DNA from: Chersky-840 sp035532735 | Lineage (GTDB): Bacteria > Actinomycetota > Acidimicrobiia > Acidimicrobiales > UBA8190 | Direction: 5' to 3' | NCBI GenBank assembly: GCA_035532735.1 | Contig: DATKQM010000015.1 | Span: forward strand, 1 to 18,917 | Length of the DNA stretch: 18,917 nucleotides | Shown here: positions 5,125 through 13,044 of the stretch, piece by piece | Numbering within the stretch: position 1 is the first letter of the stretch | Layout of the letters: every line of letters begins with the position of its first letter | The notes under the pieces: model-generated | Seen by the model: only the letters and a program-made list of their open reading frames with translations | Told to the model about the DNA's origin: nothing | The model's database searches: none | Position numbers and translations under genes: made by a program

Positions 5125-8118
5125 ATGCCGTTCGTCTACGACTTCGACCATTCGCATCGCCGGCCGCCCATGGAGCTGAAGGACCTCCTTGGCGGTAAGG
5201 GGGCCAACCTGGCCGAGATGACGTCGGTGCTCCGCCTACCGGTCCCTCACGGCTTCACCATCAGCACCGACGCGTGTCGGGCCTACATGGACGGGGGATG
5301 GCCCGAGGGGCTGTCGGCCGAGGTCAAGCGGGCCCGGACACGGCTCGAGAGGAAAATGGGCAAGCACCTCGGCGACAGCGTCGACCCGCTGCTCGTGAGC
5401 GTCCGGTCGGGTGCCAAATTCTCCATGCCCGGCATGATGGACACCGTCCTCAACCTCGGGCTCAACGACCAGTCCGTCCAGGGTCTGGCCAAGCAGACCG
5501 ACGACGAGCGTTTCGCCTACGACTCCTACCGGCGGTTCGTGTCGATGTACGGACGGATCGTGCTCGACCTCCCCGGCGAGCCCTTCGACACTCTCCTCGA
5601 CGAGGCCAGGGAACGTTCGGGGGCCGCCACCGACGCTGATGTCCCGGTGTCGCAGCTCCAGGCGCTCGTCTTCGCCTACAAGCAGATCGTCCGCGACCAC
5701 ACCGGCGCGGACTTCCCCCAAGATCCCGACGCGCAGCTGCGTGGTGCCATCGAAGCCGTGTTCGGATCCTGGAACGGGCCGCGCGCCATCGCCTATCGGG
5801 ACCACGAGGGCATCGCGCATGATCTGGGGACGGCGGTGAACGTCCAAGCCATGGTGTTCGGCAATCGCGACGAGCGGTCGGGGACCGGCGTGGGCTTCAC
5901 TCGCGACCCTGCCACGGGTGCGAAGGGGGAGTACGGGGACTTCCTCGTCAACGCCCAGGGCGAAGACGTCGTGGCCGGGATCCGAAACACCGAGCCGCTC
6001 TCCGCCTTGAAGGACAAGTTCCCGAAGATCCACGCTGAGCTCCTCGCCATCTTCGTCCGCCTCGAGCGCCACTACCGGGACATGTGCGACACCGAGTTCA
6101 CCATCGAGCAGGGCAAGCTCTGGATGCTGCAGACCCGCGTCGGCAAGCGGACCGGCCGCGCCGCGTTGCGGATGGCGGTGGAGATGACGACGGACCCCGG
6201 TATTCGGCTCACGCGCGCCGAGGCGGTGCAGCGGGTGACCGCCGAGCACCTCGACCAGGTGCTCCATCCTCAATTCGCCGGCACCGGCCAGGCCGTGCTC
6301 ACCAAGGGTCTGGGCGCGTCGCCGGGCGCGGCGGTGGGACGGGTCTATCTGAGCGCCGATGATGCCGCCGCCGCGGCAGAACGGGGCGAACGGGTCATCC
6401 TGGTCCGCACCGAGACATCGCCCGAGGACGTCCACGGCATGCTCGCCTCCGAGGGCATCCTCACGGCCCGGGGCGGCCTCGTCTCGCACGCCGCCGTGGT
6501 GGCGCGGGGCTGGGGCAAGCCCGCCGTGGTGGGGGCGGAGAAGGTCCGCATCGCGGGGCGGTCGTTCACCGTCGGTTCCACCGTCGTGCACGAGGGCGAC
6601 TGGATCTCTCTCGACGGCGCCGCGGGTGAGGTCGTCCTCGGTCAGGTGGAGCTGGCCGAAGCCAAGGCGTCGGCCGAGTTCGAGACACTCCTCGGTTGGG
6701 CCGACGCAATTCGCAAGGGCCGTCTCAAGGTGCGGGCCAATGCCGACAACGGGCCTGACGCCGCCAACGGCCGGCGGATGGGGGCCGAGGGCATCGGATT
6801 GTGTCGGACAGAGCACATGTTCCTCGCCGAGGACCGCCTCCCCATCGTGCGCCGCATGATCCTCGCCGAGGACGCCGCCGCCGAGGACGCCGCGCTCGAG
6901 GAGCTGCGGGTCGCCCAGCGCGCCGACTTCATCGAGATCCTCGAGGTGATGGACGGGCTGCCCGTGACGGTGCGACTCCTCGACCCACCCCTGCACGAAT
7001 TCCTCCCCGACACCGGTGAGCTCGCTATCAAAGAGGCGACAGTCGGGCTCGACGCCGAGGAGCAGGCGCTCTTCGAAGCAGCCAAACAGTGGCACGAGTA
7101 CAACCCCATGTTGGGCACACGAGGGGTGCGGTTGGGCGTCATCAAGCCGGGGCTCTATTCGATGCAGGTGCGCGCGCTGATGGAGGCGGCGGTCCAGCGT
7201 GTGGCCGACGGCGGCAAGCCGGTGATCGAGATCATGATCCCGCTCACGGTGACCCGCGAGGAGCTGGCGCTGGCGAGAAGCTGGGTGGAGGAGGCGGTCA
7301 CCACGGCCCTGGCCGGATCGGGGCGTTCGACGCGCCGTCGACTCGAGGTCCTCATCGGCACGATGATCGAGACGCCGCGGGCTGCGTTGCGCGCCGGCGA
7401 GATCGCAGAAGAGGCGGACTTCTTCTCCTTTGGGACCAACGACCTGACCCAGATGACCTTCGGCTTCAGCCGCGACGATGTCGAGGGGCGGATGATGTCC
7501 GCCTATCTGGAGAAGGGACTGCTCAAGCACAATCCCTTCGAGACCGTGGACGCGGACGGCGTGGGTGAGCTCGTGCGCCTCGGTGTCAGCCGGGGTCGTG
7601 CCACGAGGCCCTCGCTCAAGATCGGCGTGTGCGGCGAGCACGGGGGGGATCCCGAGTCGATCACCGTGTTCGCCGAGGCGGGTTGTGACTACGTGAGTTG
7701 TTCGCCCTTCCGGGTCCCCATCGCCCGGCTTTCGGCCGCCCAGGTGGTGCTCAACAGCGAGGCCCGGCGCCCCTCGGCGACGAAGAAGCGAGCGCCAGGC
7801 CGCCAGCCCACCAAACGCGCCCCGGCCCGTAAAGCGGCCGCATCGAAGAACCGCGCCGCGTCGACGAAGAAGCGCGGACCCGTGCGAAAGGCTGTCGCCC
7901 GCAAGACCGTTGCTAGAAAGACCGGCACCGGAAGGACTGTTGCCGCCAAGAAGCGAGCGCCGGCCCGCAAAGCTGGTGCTCGAAAAGCTGGTGCTCGAAA
8001 AGCTGGCGCCCGCACGGCAGCTGCCGAGAAGCGCGCGCCGGCCCGGGCCGCCAAGCGGCCGACGACAGGGAAACGGGTGGCGCCCTCGAGGCGAACGGTG
8101 CGATCCAGGGCCAGGTAG
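5125..8118 (+). CDS. ppdK: Pyruvate phosphate dikinase with histone-like basic tail
   Basis: The 997-residue product interconverts pyruvate + ATP + Pi with PEP + AMP + PPi. In order: ATP-grasp nucleotide-binding domain (LLGGKGANLAEM near residue 20); phosphohistidine domain with catalytic His455 in GGLVSHAAVVARG; and C-terminal PEP-binding barrel with LGTRGVRLG, FFSFGTNDLTQMTFGFSRDD and catalytic Cys836 in GVCGEHGGDP. The enzyme proper ends near residue 878, the usual family length. About 119 further residues (879-997) are almost only Ala, Lys, Arg, Thr, Pro and Gly, like histone H1 or the HupB tail. The position two before the catalytic His is Val453, where many PPDKs have a regulatory Thr. 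The ATG at 5125 is chosen for its SD (AGGAG, 5-nt gap); a GTG at 5095 would add ten residues without a proper SD. Confidence 0.95.
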   Translation: MPFVYDFDHSHRRPPMELKDLLGGKGANLAEMTSVLRLPVPHGFTISTDACRAYMDGGWPEGLSAEVKRARTRLERKMGKHLGDSVDPLLVSVRSGAKFSMPGMMDTVLNLGLNDQSVQGLAKQTDDERFAYDSYRRFVSMYGRIVLDLPGEPFDTLLDEARERSGAATDADVPVSQLQALVFAYKQIVRDHTGADFPQDPDAQLRGAIEAVFGSWNGPRAIAYRDHEGIAHDLGTAVNVQAMVFGNRDERSGTGVGFTRDPATGAKGEYGDFLVNAQGEDVVAGIRNTEPLSALKDKFPKIHAELLAIFVRLERHYRDMCDTEFTIEQGKLWMLQTRVGKRTGRAALRMAVEMTTDPGIRLTRAEAVQRVTAEHLDQVLHPQFAGTGQAVLTKGLGASPGAAVGRVYLSADDAAAAAERGERVILVRTETSPEDVHGMLASEGILTARGGLVSHAAVVARGWGKPAVVGAEKVRIAGRSFTVGSTVVHEGDWISLDGAAGEVVLGQVELAEAKASAEFETLLGWADAIRKGRLKVRANADNGPDAANGRRMGAEGIGLCRTEHMFLAEDRLPIVRRMILAEDAAAEDAALEELRVAQRADFIEILEVMDGLPVTVRLLDPPLHEFLPDTGELAIKEATVGLDAEEQALFEAAKQWHEYNPMLGTRGVRLGVIKPGLYSMQVRALMEAAVQRVADGGKPVIEIMIPLTVTREELALARSWVEEAVTTALAGSGRSTRRRLEVLIGTMIETPRAALRAGEIAEEADFFSFGTNDLTQMTFGFSRDDVEGRMMSAYLEKGLLKHNPFETVDADGVGELVRLGVSRGRATRPSLKIGVCGEHGGDPESITVFAEAGCDYVSCSPFRVPIARLSAAQVVLNSEARRPSATKKRAPGRQPTKRAPARKAAASKNRAASTKKRGPVRKAVARKTVARKTGTGRTVAAKKRAPARKAGARKAGARKAGARTAAAEKRAPARAAKRPTTGKRVAPSRRTVRSRAR
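7969..8013 (+). repeat. 15-nt tandem repeat encoding KAGAR in the PpdK tail
   Basis: AAAGCTGGTGCTCGA occurs twice perfectly (7969-7983, 7984-7998), followed by a third degenerate copy to 8013, giving K-A-G-A-R three times from residue 949. Codons here (GCT, GGT, CGA, AAA) are less GC-rich at third positions than the rest of the gene, consistent with recent slippage or recombination expansion. Confidence 0.85.
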
Positions 8119-8139
8119 CGGACCCGGTTCCAGATCTGG

Positions 8140-8168
8140 TTCCCGACGATACGACGGCGCGGTACCGT
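8140..8168 (+). promoter_or_regulatory. Candidate leaderless promoter for dnaG
   Basis: TTCCCG (8140-8145), a 17-nt spacer and TACCGT (8163-8168) fit a promoter; the GTG start at 8175 follows the -10 by 6 nt with no SD. A 10-bp palindrome CCAGATCTGG (8130-8139) lies directly upstream of the -35 and could be an operator. Confidence 0.45.
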
Positions 8169-8174
8169 CCGGTC

Positions 8175-10052
8175 GTGGCCATCCTTGACGAGGACGTCGT
8201 CCGTGTGCGGGCCGCCACAGACATCGTGGCGCTCATCAGTGAACACGCCGCGCTCAAGAAGCAGGGCACGCGCTGGGTGGGCTTGTGCCCCTTCCACCAG
8301 GAGAAGACGCCGTCGTTCAGTGTCAATGCCGAGATGGGCGTCTTCCACTGCTTCGGGTGCCAACAATCGGGCGACGCCATCACATTCGTCCGCGAGATCG
8401 ACCACGTCGATTTCGTCGAAGCCGTCCGACGCCTGGCCGAACGTAGCGGCATCACCATCACCGAGGACCCCACCGCCACCGCCGATCGTCAACGACGGGC
8501 CCCGCTGCACGACGCCATGGAGAAGGCCGTCGACTTCTATCACGAGCGACTCCTGTCGGCGTCGGACGCGGGGCCGGCGCGCGACTACCTCCGGTCGCGC
8601 GGCTATGACGGGGAGATCGTCCGGAAATTCCGTCTGGGATGGGCTCCCGATGATTGGGATGTCCTGGCCAAGCACCTGAAGGTCTCGGACAAGGTCCTCG
8701 CCGATTCCGGCCTCGGATTCGTCAACCGACGAGGCCGTGCCCAAGATGCGTTCCGAGCACGCGTCGTCTTCCCCATCTTCGACACGTCGGGCAAACCCAT
8801 CGCCCTGGGAGGGCGCATCCTGCCCGCGCCCGTCGGCGACCCGGGTGCGACGACGGGACCGGTAGGGCCCAAGTACAAGAACTCACAAGACGGCCCGATC
8901 TACTCCAAGCGCCGCACCCTGTACGGGCTCAATTGGGCCAAGCATGATGTGATCGAGAACGGCGAGGTCATCGTGTGTGAGGGGTACACCGATGTCATCG
9001 CCTTCTTCGTGGCCGGGATGCCGCGTGCGGTGGCCACGTGCGGCACCGCCCTCGGTGAGGAGCACTTCCGGCTCCTGCGGAACTTCGCCCGGCGCGTCGT
9101 ACTCGCCTACGACGCCGACGCGGCGGGCCAAGAGGGTGCGGGACGGGTCTACGAATGGGAACGTCATCACGAGGTCGACGTGGCCGTGGCCGCCCTGCCA
9201 CCGGGCGCGGACCCGGCCGACCTGGCTCGCACCAATCCCGAGGCCCTGCGCGCCGCCATCGCCCAGGCCCAACCCTTCCTCGCCTTCCGGGTGGACCGGG
9301 TGCTCCAGGCCGCCGATCTGCGTTCGGCCGAGGGGCGGGCCAAAGCCGCGGAAGCGGCGCTGGCCGTGATCGCCGAGCATCCCAACGAGCTCGTGCGCGA
9401 CCAGTACCTCATGCTCGTCGCAGATCGTTGCCGACTCGAACCCGATGCCCTGCGGGCGCTGGCGGGCCGAGTGGCGGACCGGGCCCGGACCGCACCAGGG
9501 GAGACCAACGGCTCGCGACCCCGACGTGGAGAGGCCGACGGGTCGAGACGAGGCGCCTCCGAGGGGCGGTCCTCGTCCCCGGCTCCTCGACGGGGCGGTG
9601 CCGACATCTCCCGACCGGGCCTCGAAGCGCTGCGCCTGGCCGTCCACCGGCCCGAGCGGGTCTCAGACCGGTTGGAGGCTGTTCTATTTCCCGACGAGTT
9701 GCAGCGTGCGGCCTTCGAGGCCCTCACCGGGTCAGACGACCTCCACCACGCCGTCGAGACTGCCGAGGACCACGATCCTCGGGTGGCGAGCCTCCTCAGG
9801 CGTCTCGCAGTTGAGGAACCGGTCACCGATGCCGATGACGTGGTGGTGACTCTCGTGCGCAACGCCTCGCGCCGGGCCCTCGCCGTCGCCGAAGCCCAGG
9901 TCCGCCTGTCTCCGAACACGGTGGGCACGGTCGCGCCCGTCATCGCGCGAGTACGCCATGACCTCGATGAACTTGACGACTCCGATCGGTGCCTCGCAGC
10001 CGCGGACCGGTTGCTAGCCTGGCTCGTCGGAAGGGACGACACGAATGAGTGA
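8175..10052 (+). CDS. dnaG: DNA primase DnaG
   Basis: The 625-residue primase makes the RNA primers for DNA replication. The N-terminal zinc-binding domain uses C38-x2-H41 and C59-x2-C62 (LCPFHQEKTPSF, FHCFGCQQSGD). The catalytic core has YKNSQDGPIYSKRRTLYGL near 234-252 and the TOPRIM acidic residues in VIVCEGYTDVIAF (near 268-280) and VVLAYDADAAGQEG (near 311-324). A low-complexity Arg/Ser/Gly-rich linker (about 430-475) leads to a divergent C-terminal domain, expected to bind the replicative helicase DnaB. The GTG at 8175 lacks an SD. The stop overlaps the rpoD start by 8 nt. Length is typical for actinobacteria. Confidence 0.96.
   Translation: MAILDEDVVRVRAATDIVALISEHAALKKQGTRWVGLCPFHQEKTPSFSVNAEMGVFHCFGCQQSGDAITFVREIDHVDFVEAVRRLAERSGITITEDPTATADRQRRAPLHDAMEKAVDFYHERLLSASDAGPARDYLRSRGYDGEIVRKFRLGWAPDDWDVLAKHLKVSDKVLADSGLGFVNRRGRAQDAFRARVVFPIFDTSGKPIALGGRILPAPVGDPGATTGPVGPKYKNSQDGPIYSKRRTLYGLNWAKHDVIENGEVIVCEGYTDVIAFFVAGMPRAVATCGTALGEEHFRLLRNFARRVVLAYDADAAGQEGAGRVYEWERHHEVDVAVAALPPGADPADLARTNPEALRAAIAQAQPFLAFRVDRVLQAADLRSAEGRAKAAEAALAVIAEHPNELVRDQYLMLVADRCRLEPDALRALAGRVADRARTAPGETNGSRPRRGEADGSRRGASEGRSSSPAPRRGGADISRPGLEALRLAVHRPERVSDRLEAVLFPDELQRAAFEALTGSDDLHHAVETAEDHDPRVASLLRRLAVEEPVTDADDVVVTLVRNASRRALAVAEAQVRLSPNTVGTVAPVIARVRHDLDELDDSDRCLAAADRLLAWLVGRDDTNE
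10015..10020 (+). promoter_or_regulatory. Possible internal promoter for rpoD inside dnaG
   Basis: TAGCCT lies 24 nt before the rpoD ATG and would start a transcript near 10027 that keeps the SD GGAAGG (10030-10035). It would let the sigma factor be made without dnaG. There is no obvious -35, so this rests mainly on the hexamer and spacing. Confidence 0.25.
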
Positions 10053-11475
10053 GGTTCACCAGCCGGCCGGATCGCTCCGTCCACCTCCCGAAGGTGTGGC
10101 GGTCGAAGGCTTCGAGACGTTGCTCTCGGTCGGTCGTCGGCGCGGGTACCTCACCCAGGACGATCTCATCCTCGTGCTCCAAGCGGTGGAGCTCACACAC
10201 GACGTCATCGAAGACGTGGTGGCGCGCGTCCGCGAAGAAGGCATCGAGTACGTCGAGCAGACGGGCAACGGCGCCGCGCCGGTCGTGCTCGAAGAAGCGG
10301 TGGCCGAAGCGGTCGCAGAAGTCGTGGCCGAAGAAGTCGTCGAGGGACTCCCGTCCAACCTCACCGTCGTGCCCATCGTCGACCCCTCTGACGTGGATGA
10401 CACCGGCGACGACGGCCCCCTCCAGCGGCTGAAGCGGCGCGCCTTCAAGCGCGAGCCCGTCGACGAGGTCATGGACCGTCAGACGCCGCGCCCCGGACGC
10501 GGTCGGATCGCCTCGTACACCTCTCCCGATCATGGTGGGGGCACCGCCGCCGACCCCGTCCACACGTATCTGAAGGAGATCGGCAAGGTCCCCTTGCTCA
10601 CCGGTGAGCTCGAGGTGGAGCTGGCCAAGCGGATCGAGGCCGGGACCGAGGCCGCTGACGAGCTCGCCCTGCGCGAGGCGGCGGCGGGGTCCCGGAAGAT
10701 CCCTTCCGAGGAGCGCACCCGACTGCGGATGAAGGTCCGGAAGGGACAGCAGGCCAAAGAGGCGCTCATCGAGGCGAACCTCCGACTGGTGGTCTCGATC
10801 GCCAAGCGGTACCGGAACCGGGGCCTGGCCTTCCTCGACCTCATCCAGGAAGGCAACCTAGGCTTGATGCGGGCCGTCGAGAAGTTCGACTACACCAAAG
10901 GCTTCAAGTTCTCGACCTACGCCACGTGGTGGATCCGCCAAGCCATCACCCGGGCGCTCGCGGATCAGGGTCGCACCATCCGCATCCCCGTCCACATGGT
11001 CGAGACCATCAACAAGGTGGTCCGCGTCCAGCGCCAACTCCTCCAAGAGCTCGGCCGCGAGCCCACCGTTGAAGAGATCGCCGGTCGAGTGGAGTTCCCG
11101 ATCGAGCGGGTGCGCGAGATCCAGCGGATCAATCAGGACACGGTGTCGCTCGAGCAGCCCATGGGTGACGAAGAGGACTTCAGCCTGTCGGATCTCATCG
11201 AAGACCAAGGCGCCGAAGTGCCCGACGATGCCGCCACCCGCTCGATGCTCCACGAGGCGGTTCGAGACGCGTTGGCTACGTTGCCCAAGCGCGAGCGCGA
11301 AGTGATGGAGCTGCGCTTCGGCTTGGAGGACGGTCGGGTGCGGACCCTCGAAGAGGTCGGCAAGGCCTTCGGTGTCACCCGCGAACGGATCCGTCAGATC
11401 GAGGCGAAGACGCTCGCCAAGCTCCGCCACCCCAATGCGGCCCAACCATTGCGCGATTTCCTCGACGAGGTCTGA
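10045..11475 (+). CDS. rpoD: Primary sigma factor RpoD/SigA
   Basis: The 476-residue group 1 sigma-70 factor directs RNA polymerase to housekeeping promoters. Region 1.1 is at about 20-75 (GYLTQDDLILVLQAVE), followed by an acidic Glu/Val-rich stretch and a variable linker. Region 1.2 begins DPVHTYLKEIGKVPLLTGE near 170. Regions 2.1-2.4 contain NLRLVVSIAKRYRNRGLAF, DLIQEGNLGLMRAVEKFDY and FSTYATWWIRQAITRA. Region 3 starts IRIPVHMVETINK. Region 4 has LPKREREVMELRFGLEDG and the helix-turn-helix LEEVGKAFGVTRERIRQIE, ending close to the C-terminus. The ATG overlaps dnaG by 8 nt with an upstream GGAAGG SD. This dnaG-rpoD pair is the core of the macromolecular synthesis operon; rpsU is not next to it. 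Confidence 0.96.
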   Translation: MSEVHQPAGSLRPPPEGVAVEGFETLLSVGRRRGYLTQDDLILVLQAVELTHDVIEDVVARVREEGIEYVEQTGNGAAPVVLEEAVAEAVAEVVAEEVVEGLPSNLTVVPIVDPSDVDDTGDDGPLQRLKRRAFKREPVDEVMDRQTPRPGRGRIASYTSPDHGGGTAADPVHTYLKEIGKVPLLTGELEVELAKRIEAGTEAADELALREAAAGSRKIPSEERTRLRMKVRKGQQAKEALIEANLRLVVSIAKRYRNRGLAFLDLIQEGNLGLMRAVEKFDYTKGFKFSTYATWWIRQAITRALADQGRTIRIPVHMVETINKVVRVQRQLLQELGREPTVEEIAGRVEFPIERVREIQRINQDTVSLEQPMGDEEDFSLSDLIEDQGAEVPDDAATRSMLHEAVRDALATLPKREREVMELRFGLEDGRVRTLEEVGKAFGVTRERIRQIEAKTLAKLRHPNAAQPLRDFLDEV

Positions 11476-11488
11476 GAAACGTCGCTGC

Positions 11489-11494
11489 TATCGT
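11489..11494 (+). promoter_or_regulatory. Candidate -10 for the tRNA pair
   Basis: TATCGT sits 13 nt after the rpoD stop codon. A transcript starting near 11501 would carry tRNA-Asn and the following CAT tRNA. No good -35 is visible, and read-through from rpoD is also possible. Confidence 0.35.
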
Positions 11495-11527
11495 TCCCCC
11501 AACCGGCGCCCGACCATGTGGAGCCAT

Positions 11528-11600
11528 TCCGGGGTAGCTCAACTGGCAGAGCAAGCGGCTGTTAACCGCTAGGTTGAGAGTTCGAGTCTCTCCCCCGGAG
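11528..11600 (+). tRNA. tRNA-Asn (GTT)
   Basis: A complete 73-nt cloverleaf. The acceptor TCCGGGG pairs with CCCCGGA (11593-11599), with discriminator G at 11600. The D-arm reads GTAGCTCAACTGGCAGAGC. The anticodon stem AGCGG/CCGCT encloses loop CTGTTAA with anticodon GTT at 11561-11563, and the T-arm is GAGAG-TTCGAGT-CTCTC. G73 is expected for tRNA-Asn. A full 3' CCA is not encoded (CAA follows). It is 44 nt before the next tRNA, probably on the same transcript. Confidence 0.96.
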
Positions 11601-11644
11601 CAAGATGCGCACCAGCGCCTTCCAGAGTGCTGTCGGACAGAGAC

Positions 11645-11717
11645 GGGGCCGTAGCTCAGTGGTCAGAGCAGGGAACTCATAATTCCTGGGTCGGAGGTTC
11701 GATCCCTCCCGGCCCCA
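11645..11717 (+). tRNA. tRNA with CAT anticodon, probably elongator Met
   Basis: A complete 73-nt cloverleaf. Acceptor GGGGCCG pairs with CGGCCCC (11710-11716), with discriminator A. The anticodon stem GGGAA/TTCCT has loop CTCATAA, with anticodon CAT at 11678-11680, and the T-arm is GGAGG-TTCGATC-CCTCC. It is not the initiator: pair 1-72 is G-C, and the anticodon stem lacks three consecutive G-C pairs next to the loop. Elongator Met and lysidine-modified Ile2 share CAT and cannot be separated with certainty by eye. CCA is not encoded. Confidence 0.92.
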
Positions 11718-11724
11718 CGCGCGA

Positions 11725-11767
11725 ACGTGTCGTTGCGGAGTCGAACTGACCACCGGCGACGACACGT
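11725..11767. repeat. Inverted repeat ACGTGTCGT/ACGACACGT after the tRNAs
   Basis: A perfect 9-bp inverted repeat (11725-11733 and 11759-11767) with 25 nt between arms spans the gap between the CAT tRNA and the next gene. There is no T-run, so it is a weak terminator candidate at best. It may be an operator for the gene at 11791. Confidence 0.4.
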
Positions 11768-11790
11768 GCTGTGACACCGATGGGAGGGTC

Positions 11791-12159
11791 ATGAACATCG
11801 AAGAGTTCTACGAGGCCGACGAGCGTCGACGTCGTTCCGAGGAGATCGAACTCGGCACCGAATGGCACGACCGTGACGGTGTCCGTCACGAGGTGTCGTG
11901 GGTCGCCGACACCGGTGAGCTCTACGTCATGCGGGAGCCCGCGGCGCGCATCAGCGAGGACCCCTTCGGAGACGCATTTCAAGGGACGCTCCCCGTCGAT
12001 GCCGTGACCGTGGCGGTGGTGGGGTGGATCCCCACTCGCGATGGCGTGGAAGCGGTCATGGTGGGGTGGCCCGACGCCATGGCAGGCACCGACAGCTTGG
12101 TGTGGTTGGCGGGCCGTCTGCGCGACGAGGCGGTGCCCAAGGCACCCCCCGCGAGCTGA
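11791..12159 (+). CDS. Conserved-looking hypothetical protein, 122 residues
   Basis: I do not recognise a family. The product is acidic and soluble. It has a charged helical N-terminus (MNIEEFYEADERRRRSEEIELG), a beta-like middle with a possible strand pair (TEWHDRDGVRHEVSWVADTGELYVM), then VDAVTVAVVGWIPTRDGVEAVMVGWPDAM and a short helix. There are no Cys residues, signal peptide or membrane segment. Start evidence is good: GGAGG at 11783-11787 just before the ATG, a rather short 3-nt gap. Codon use fits the genome. The 3' end is 17 nt before the next gene, so the two may be co-transcribed. Confidence 0.75.
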   Translation: MNIEEFYEADERRRRSEEIELGTEWHDRDGVRHEVSWVADTGELYVMREPAARISEDPFGDAFQGTLPVDAVTVAVVGWIPTRDGVEAVMVGWPDAMAGTDSLVWLAGRLRDEAVPKAPPAS

Positions 12160-12176
12160 ACGCGACGCTCGGGCTC

Positions 12177-12902
12177 ATGGACAGCTCCCCGCGGGCGTTG
12201 CCCTTCGTCCTCACCGGGGCGTTGGCGCTGCTCCTCCTCGGTGGTATCGCACTGTCGTTGTGGAGCGCCCCGCCCTTCGTCGAACAGCAACTCCACGACG
12301 CGGCTCGCGCCACGATGTCGGCGTCGAGCTTCGCTCTCAAAGACACCAACTCGGTCAGCCTGCTCCACTCGACGGCGCAGTCGCCGGGCAACGGCCAAAC
12401 GGTCGGCAGTGTGGTGTTCCTGGTCCTGTACCAGGCCCCTGCGTCGGTGCAGGAGACCGAGGTGGAGCCGAACGGGGCCACCGCCTCGGTGATCCTCATC
12501 GGTGACCGGCGCTTCCGGAAGTCCGGGTCGTCGTGGATCGAGCTGCCTCCGAGCGCCGGTCTCGGCGCCCGAGCCGTCGCCACGATCACAGCCCCGTTGC
12601 AAGGGGCGATCGACGCCACCCACGTCACCCGCCAGGGAGACCGCTACTCGTTCTTGCCCAGGGACCTGGACACGCTCCTGACCACGGCCCTCGGTGTCGA
12701 CCCCTCTCGATTGTCCTCCCCACACCTGACCGCCGTGGTGCGCGGGGGGACGCTCACCCGTGAGACGATCACCGCCATGGTCACCAACCAACGCCTCCAG
12801 GTGGACCTGGTCTTCTCCGCCATCGGCTCGGCACCCCCGGTGATCGCCCCCCGATCAGCGTCGGTGGCGACGCCCCCGGTGAGCGGCCCGACGCCGCACT
12901 GA
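12177..12902 (+). CDS. Membrane-anchored or exported protein, unknown function
   Basis: The 241-residue protein has one N-terminal hydrophobic segment (about residues 9-31, PFVLTGALALLLLGGIALSLW), then a predicted extracytoplasmic part of about 200 residues rich in Ser, Thr, Ala and Val, with an ending of Pro/Thr/Ser. There is no lipobox Cys, so it is either an uncleaved signal anchor or cleaved near SLWSA. The body (ATMSASSFALKDTN, later VTRQGDRYSFLP) vaguely recalls beta-rich lipid-carrier-type lipoproteins, but I cannot assign a family. The ATG at 12177 is chosen because upstream in-frame codons lie inside the previous gene; there is no clear SD, so coupling with the gene ending at 12159 is likely. 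Confidence 0.7.
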   Translation: MDSSPRALPFVLTGALALLLLGGIALSLWSAPPFVEQQLHDAARATMSASSFALKDTNSVSLLHSTAQSPGNGQTVGSVVFLVLYQAPASVQETEVEPNGATASVILIGDRRFRKSGSSWIELPPSAGLGARAVATITAPLQGAIDATHVTRQGDRYSFLPRDLDTLLTTALGVDPSRLSSPHLTAVVRGGTLTRETITAMVTNQRLQVDLVFSAIGSAPPVIAPRSASVATPPVSGPTPH

Positions 12903-13006
12903 GGATCTGACGCCGCCGCTGAGATCTGCCCCGGGACCGGCCCCGAGGAGCCCAGGACCAGGGGCGGTCCGAGGAGGTCCGGCTGTCGGACCCCGGGGCG
13001 GGTGGA

Positions 13007-13012
13007 TAGCAT
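13007..13012 (+). promoter_or_regulatory. Candidate -10 for the aldehyde dehydrogenase gene
   Basis: TAGCAT would start transcription near 13019, giving a leader of about 26 nt that includes the strong SD GAGGAGGGG (13034-13042). A small hairpin GGTCCG/CGGACC (12976-12981, 12987-12992) lies just upstream and may end the preceding transcript. Confidence 0.4.
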
Positions 13013-13044
13013 CGGGGAAACAGGTGTCACTTTGAGGAGGGGAC

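Noticed and set aside
5236..7641. 801-residue minus-strand ORF opposite ppdK
   Set aside because: It is a codon-bias mirror of ppdK: His/Leu/Gly/Arg-rich with no recognisable domain, while the plus strand has all PPDK motifs.
11562..11798. Minus-strand ORF containing GREGSNLRPRNYEFPALTTELRP
   Set aside because: This is the well-known false protein produced by reading tRNA genes antisense; it lies across the two tRNAs.
11528..12902. tRNA-associated integrative element
   Set aside because: No integrase, no direct repeat of a tRNA 3' end and no shift in base composition were seen downstream of the tRNAs.
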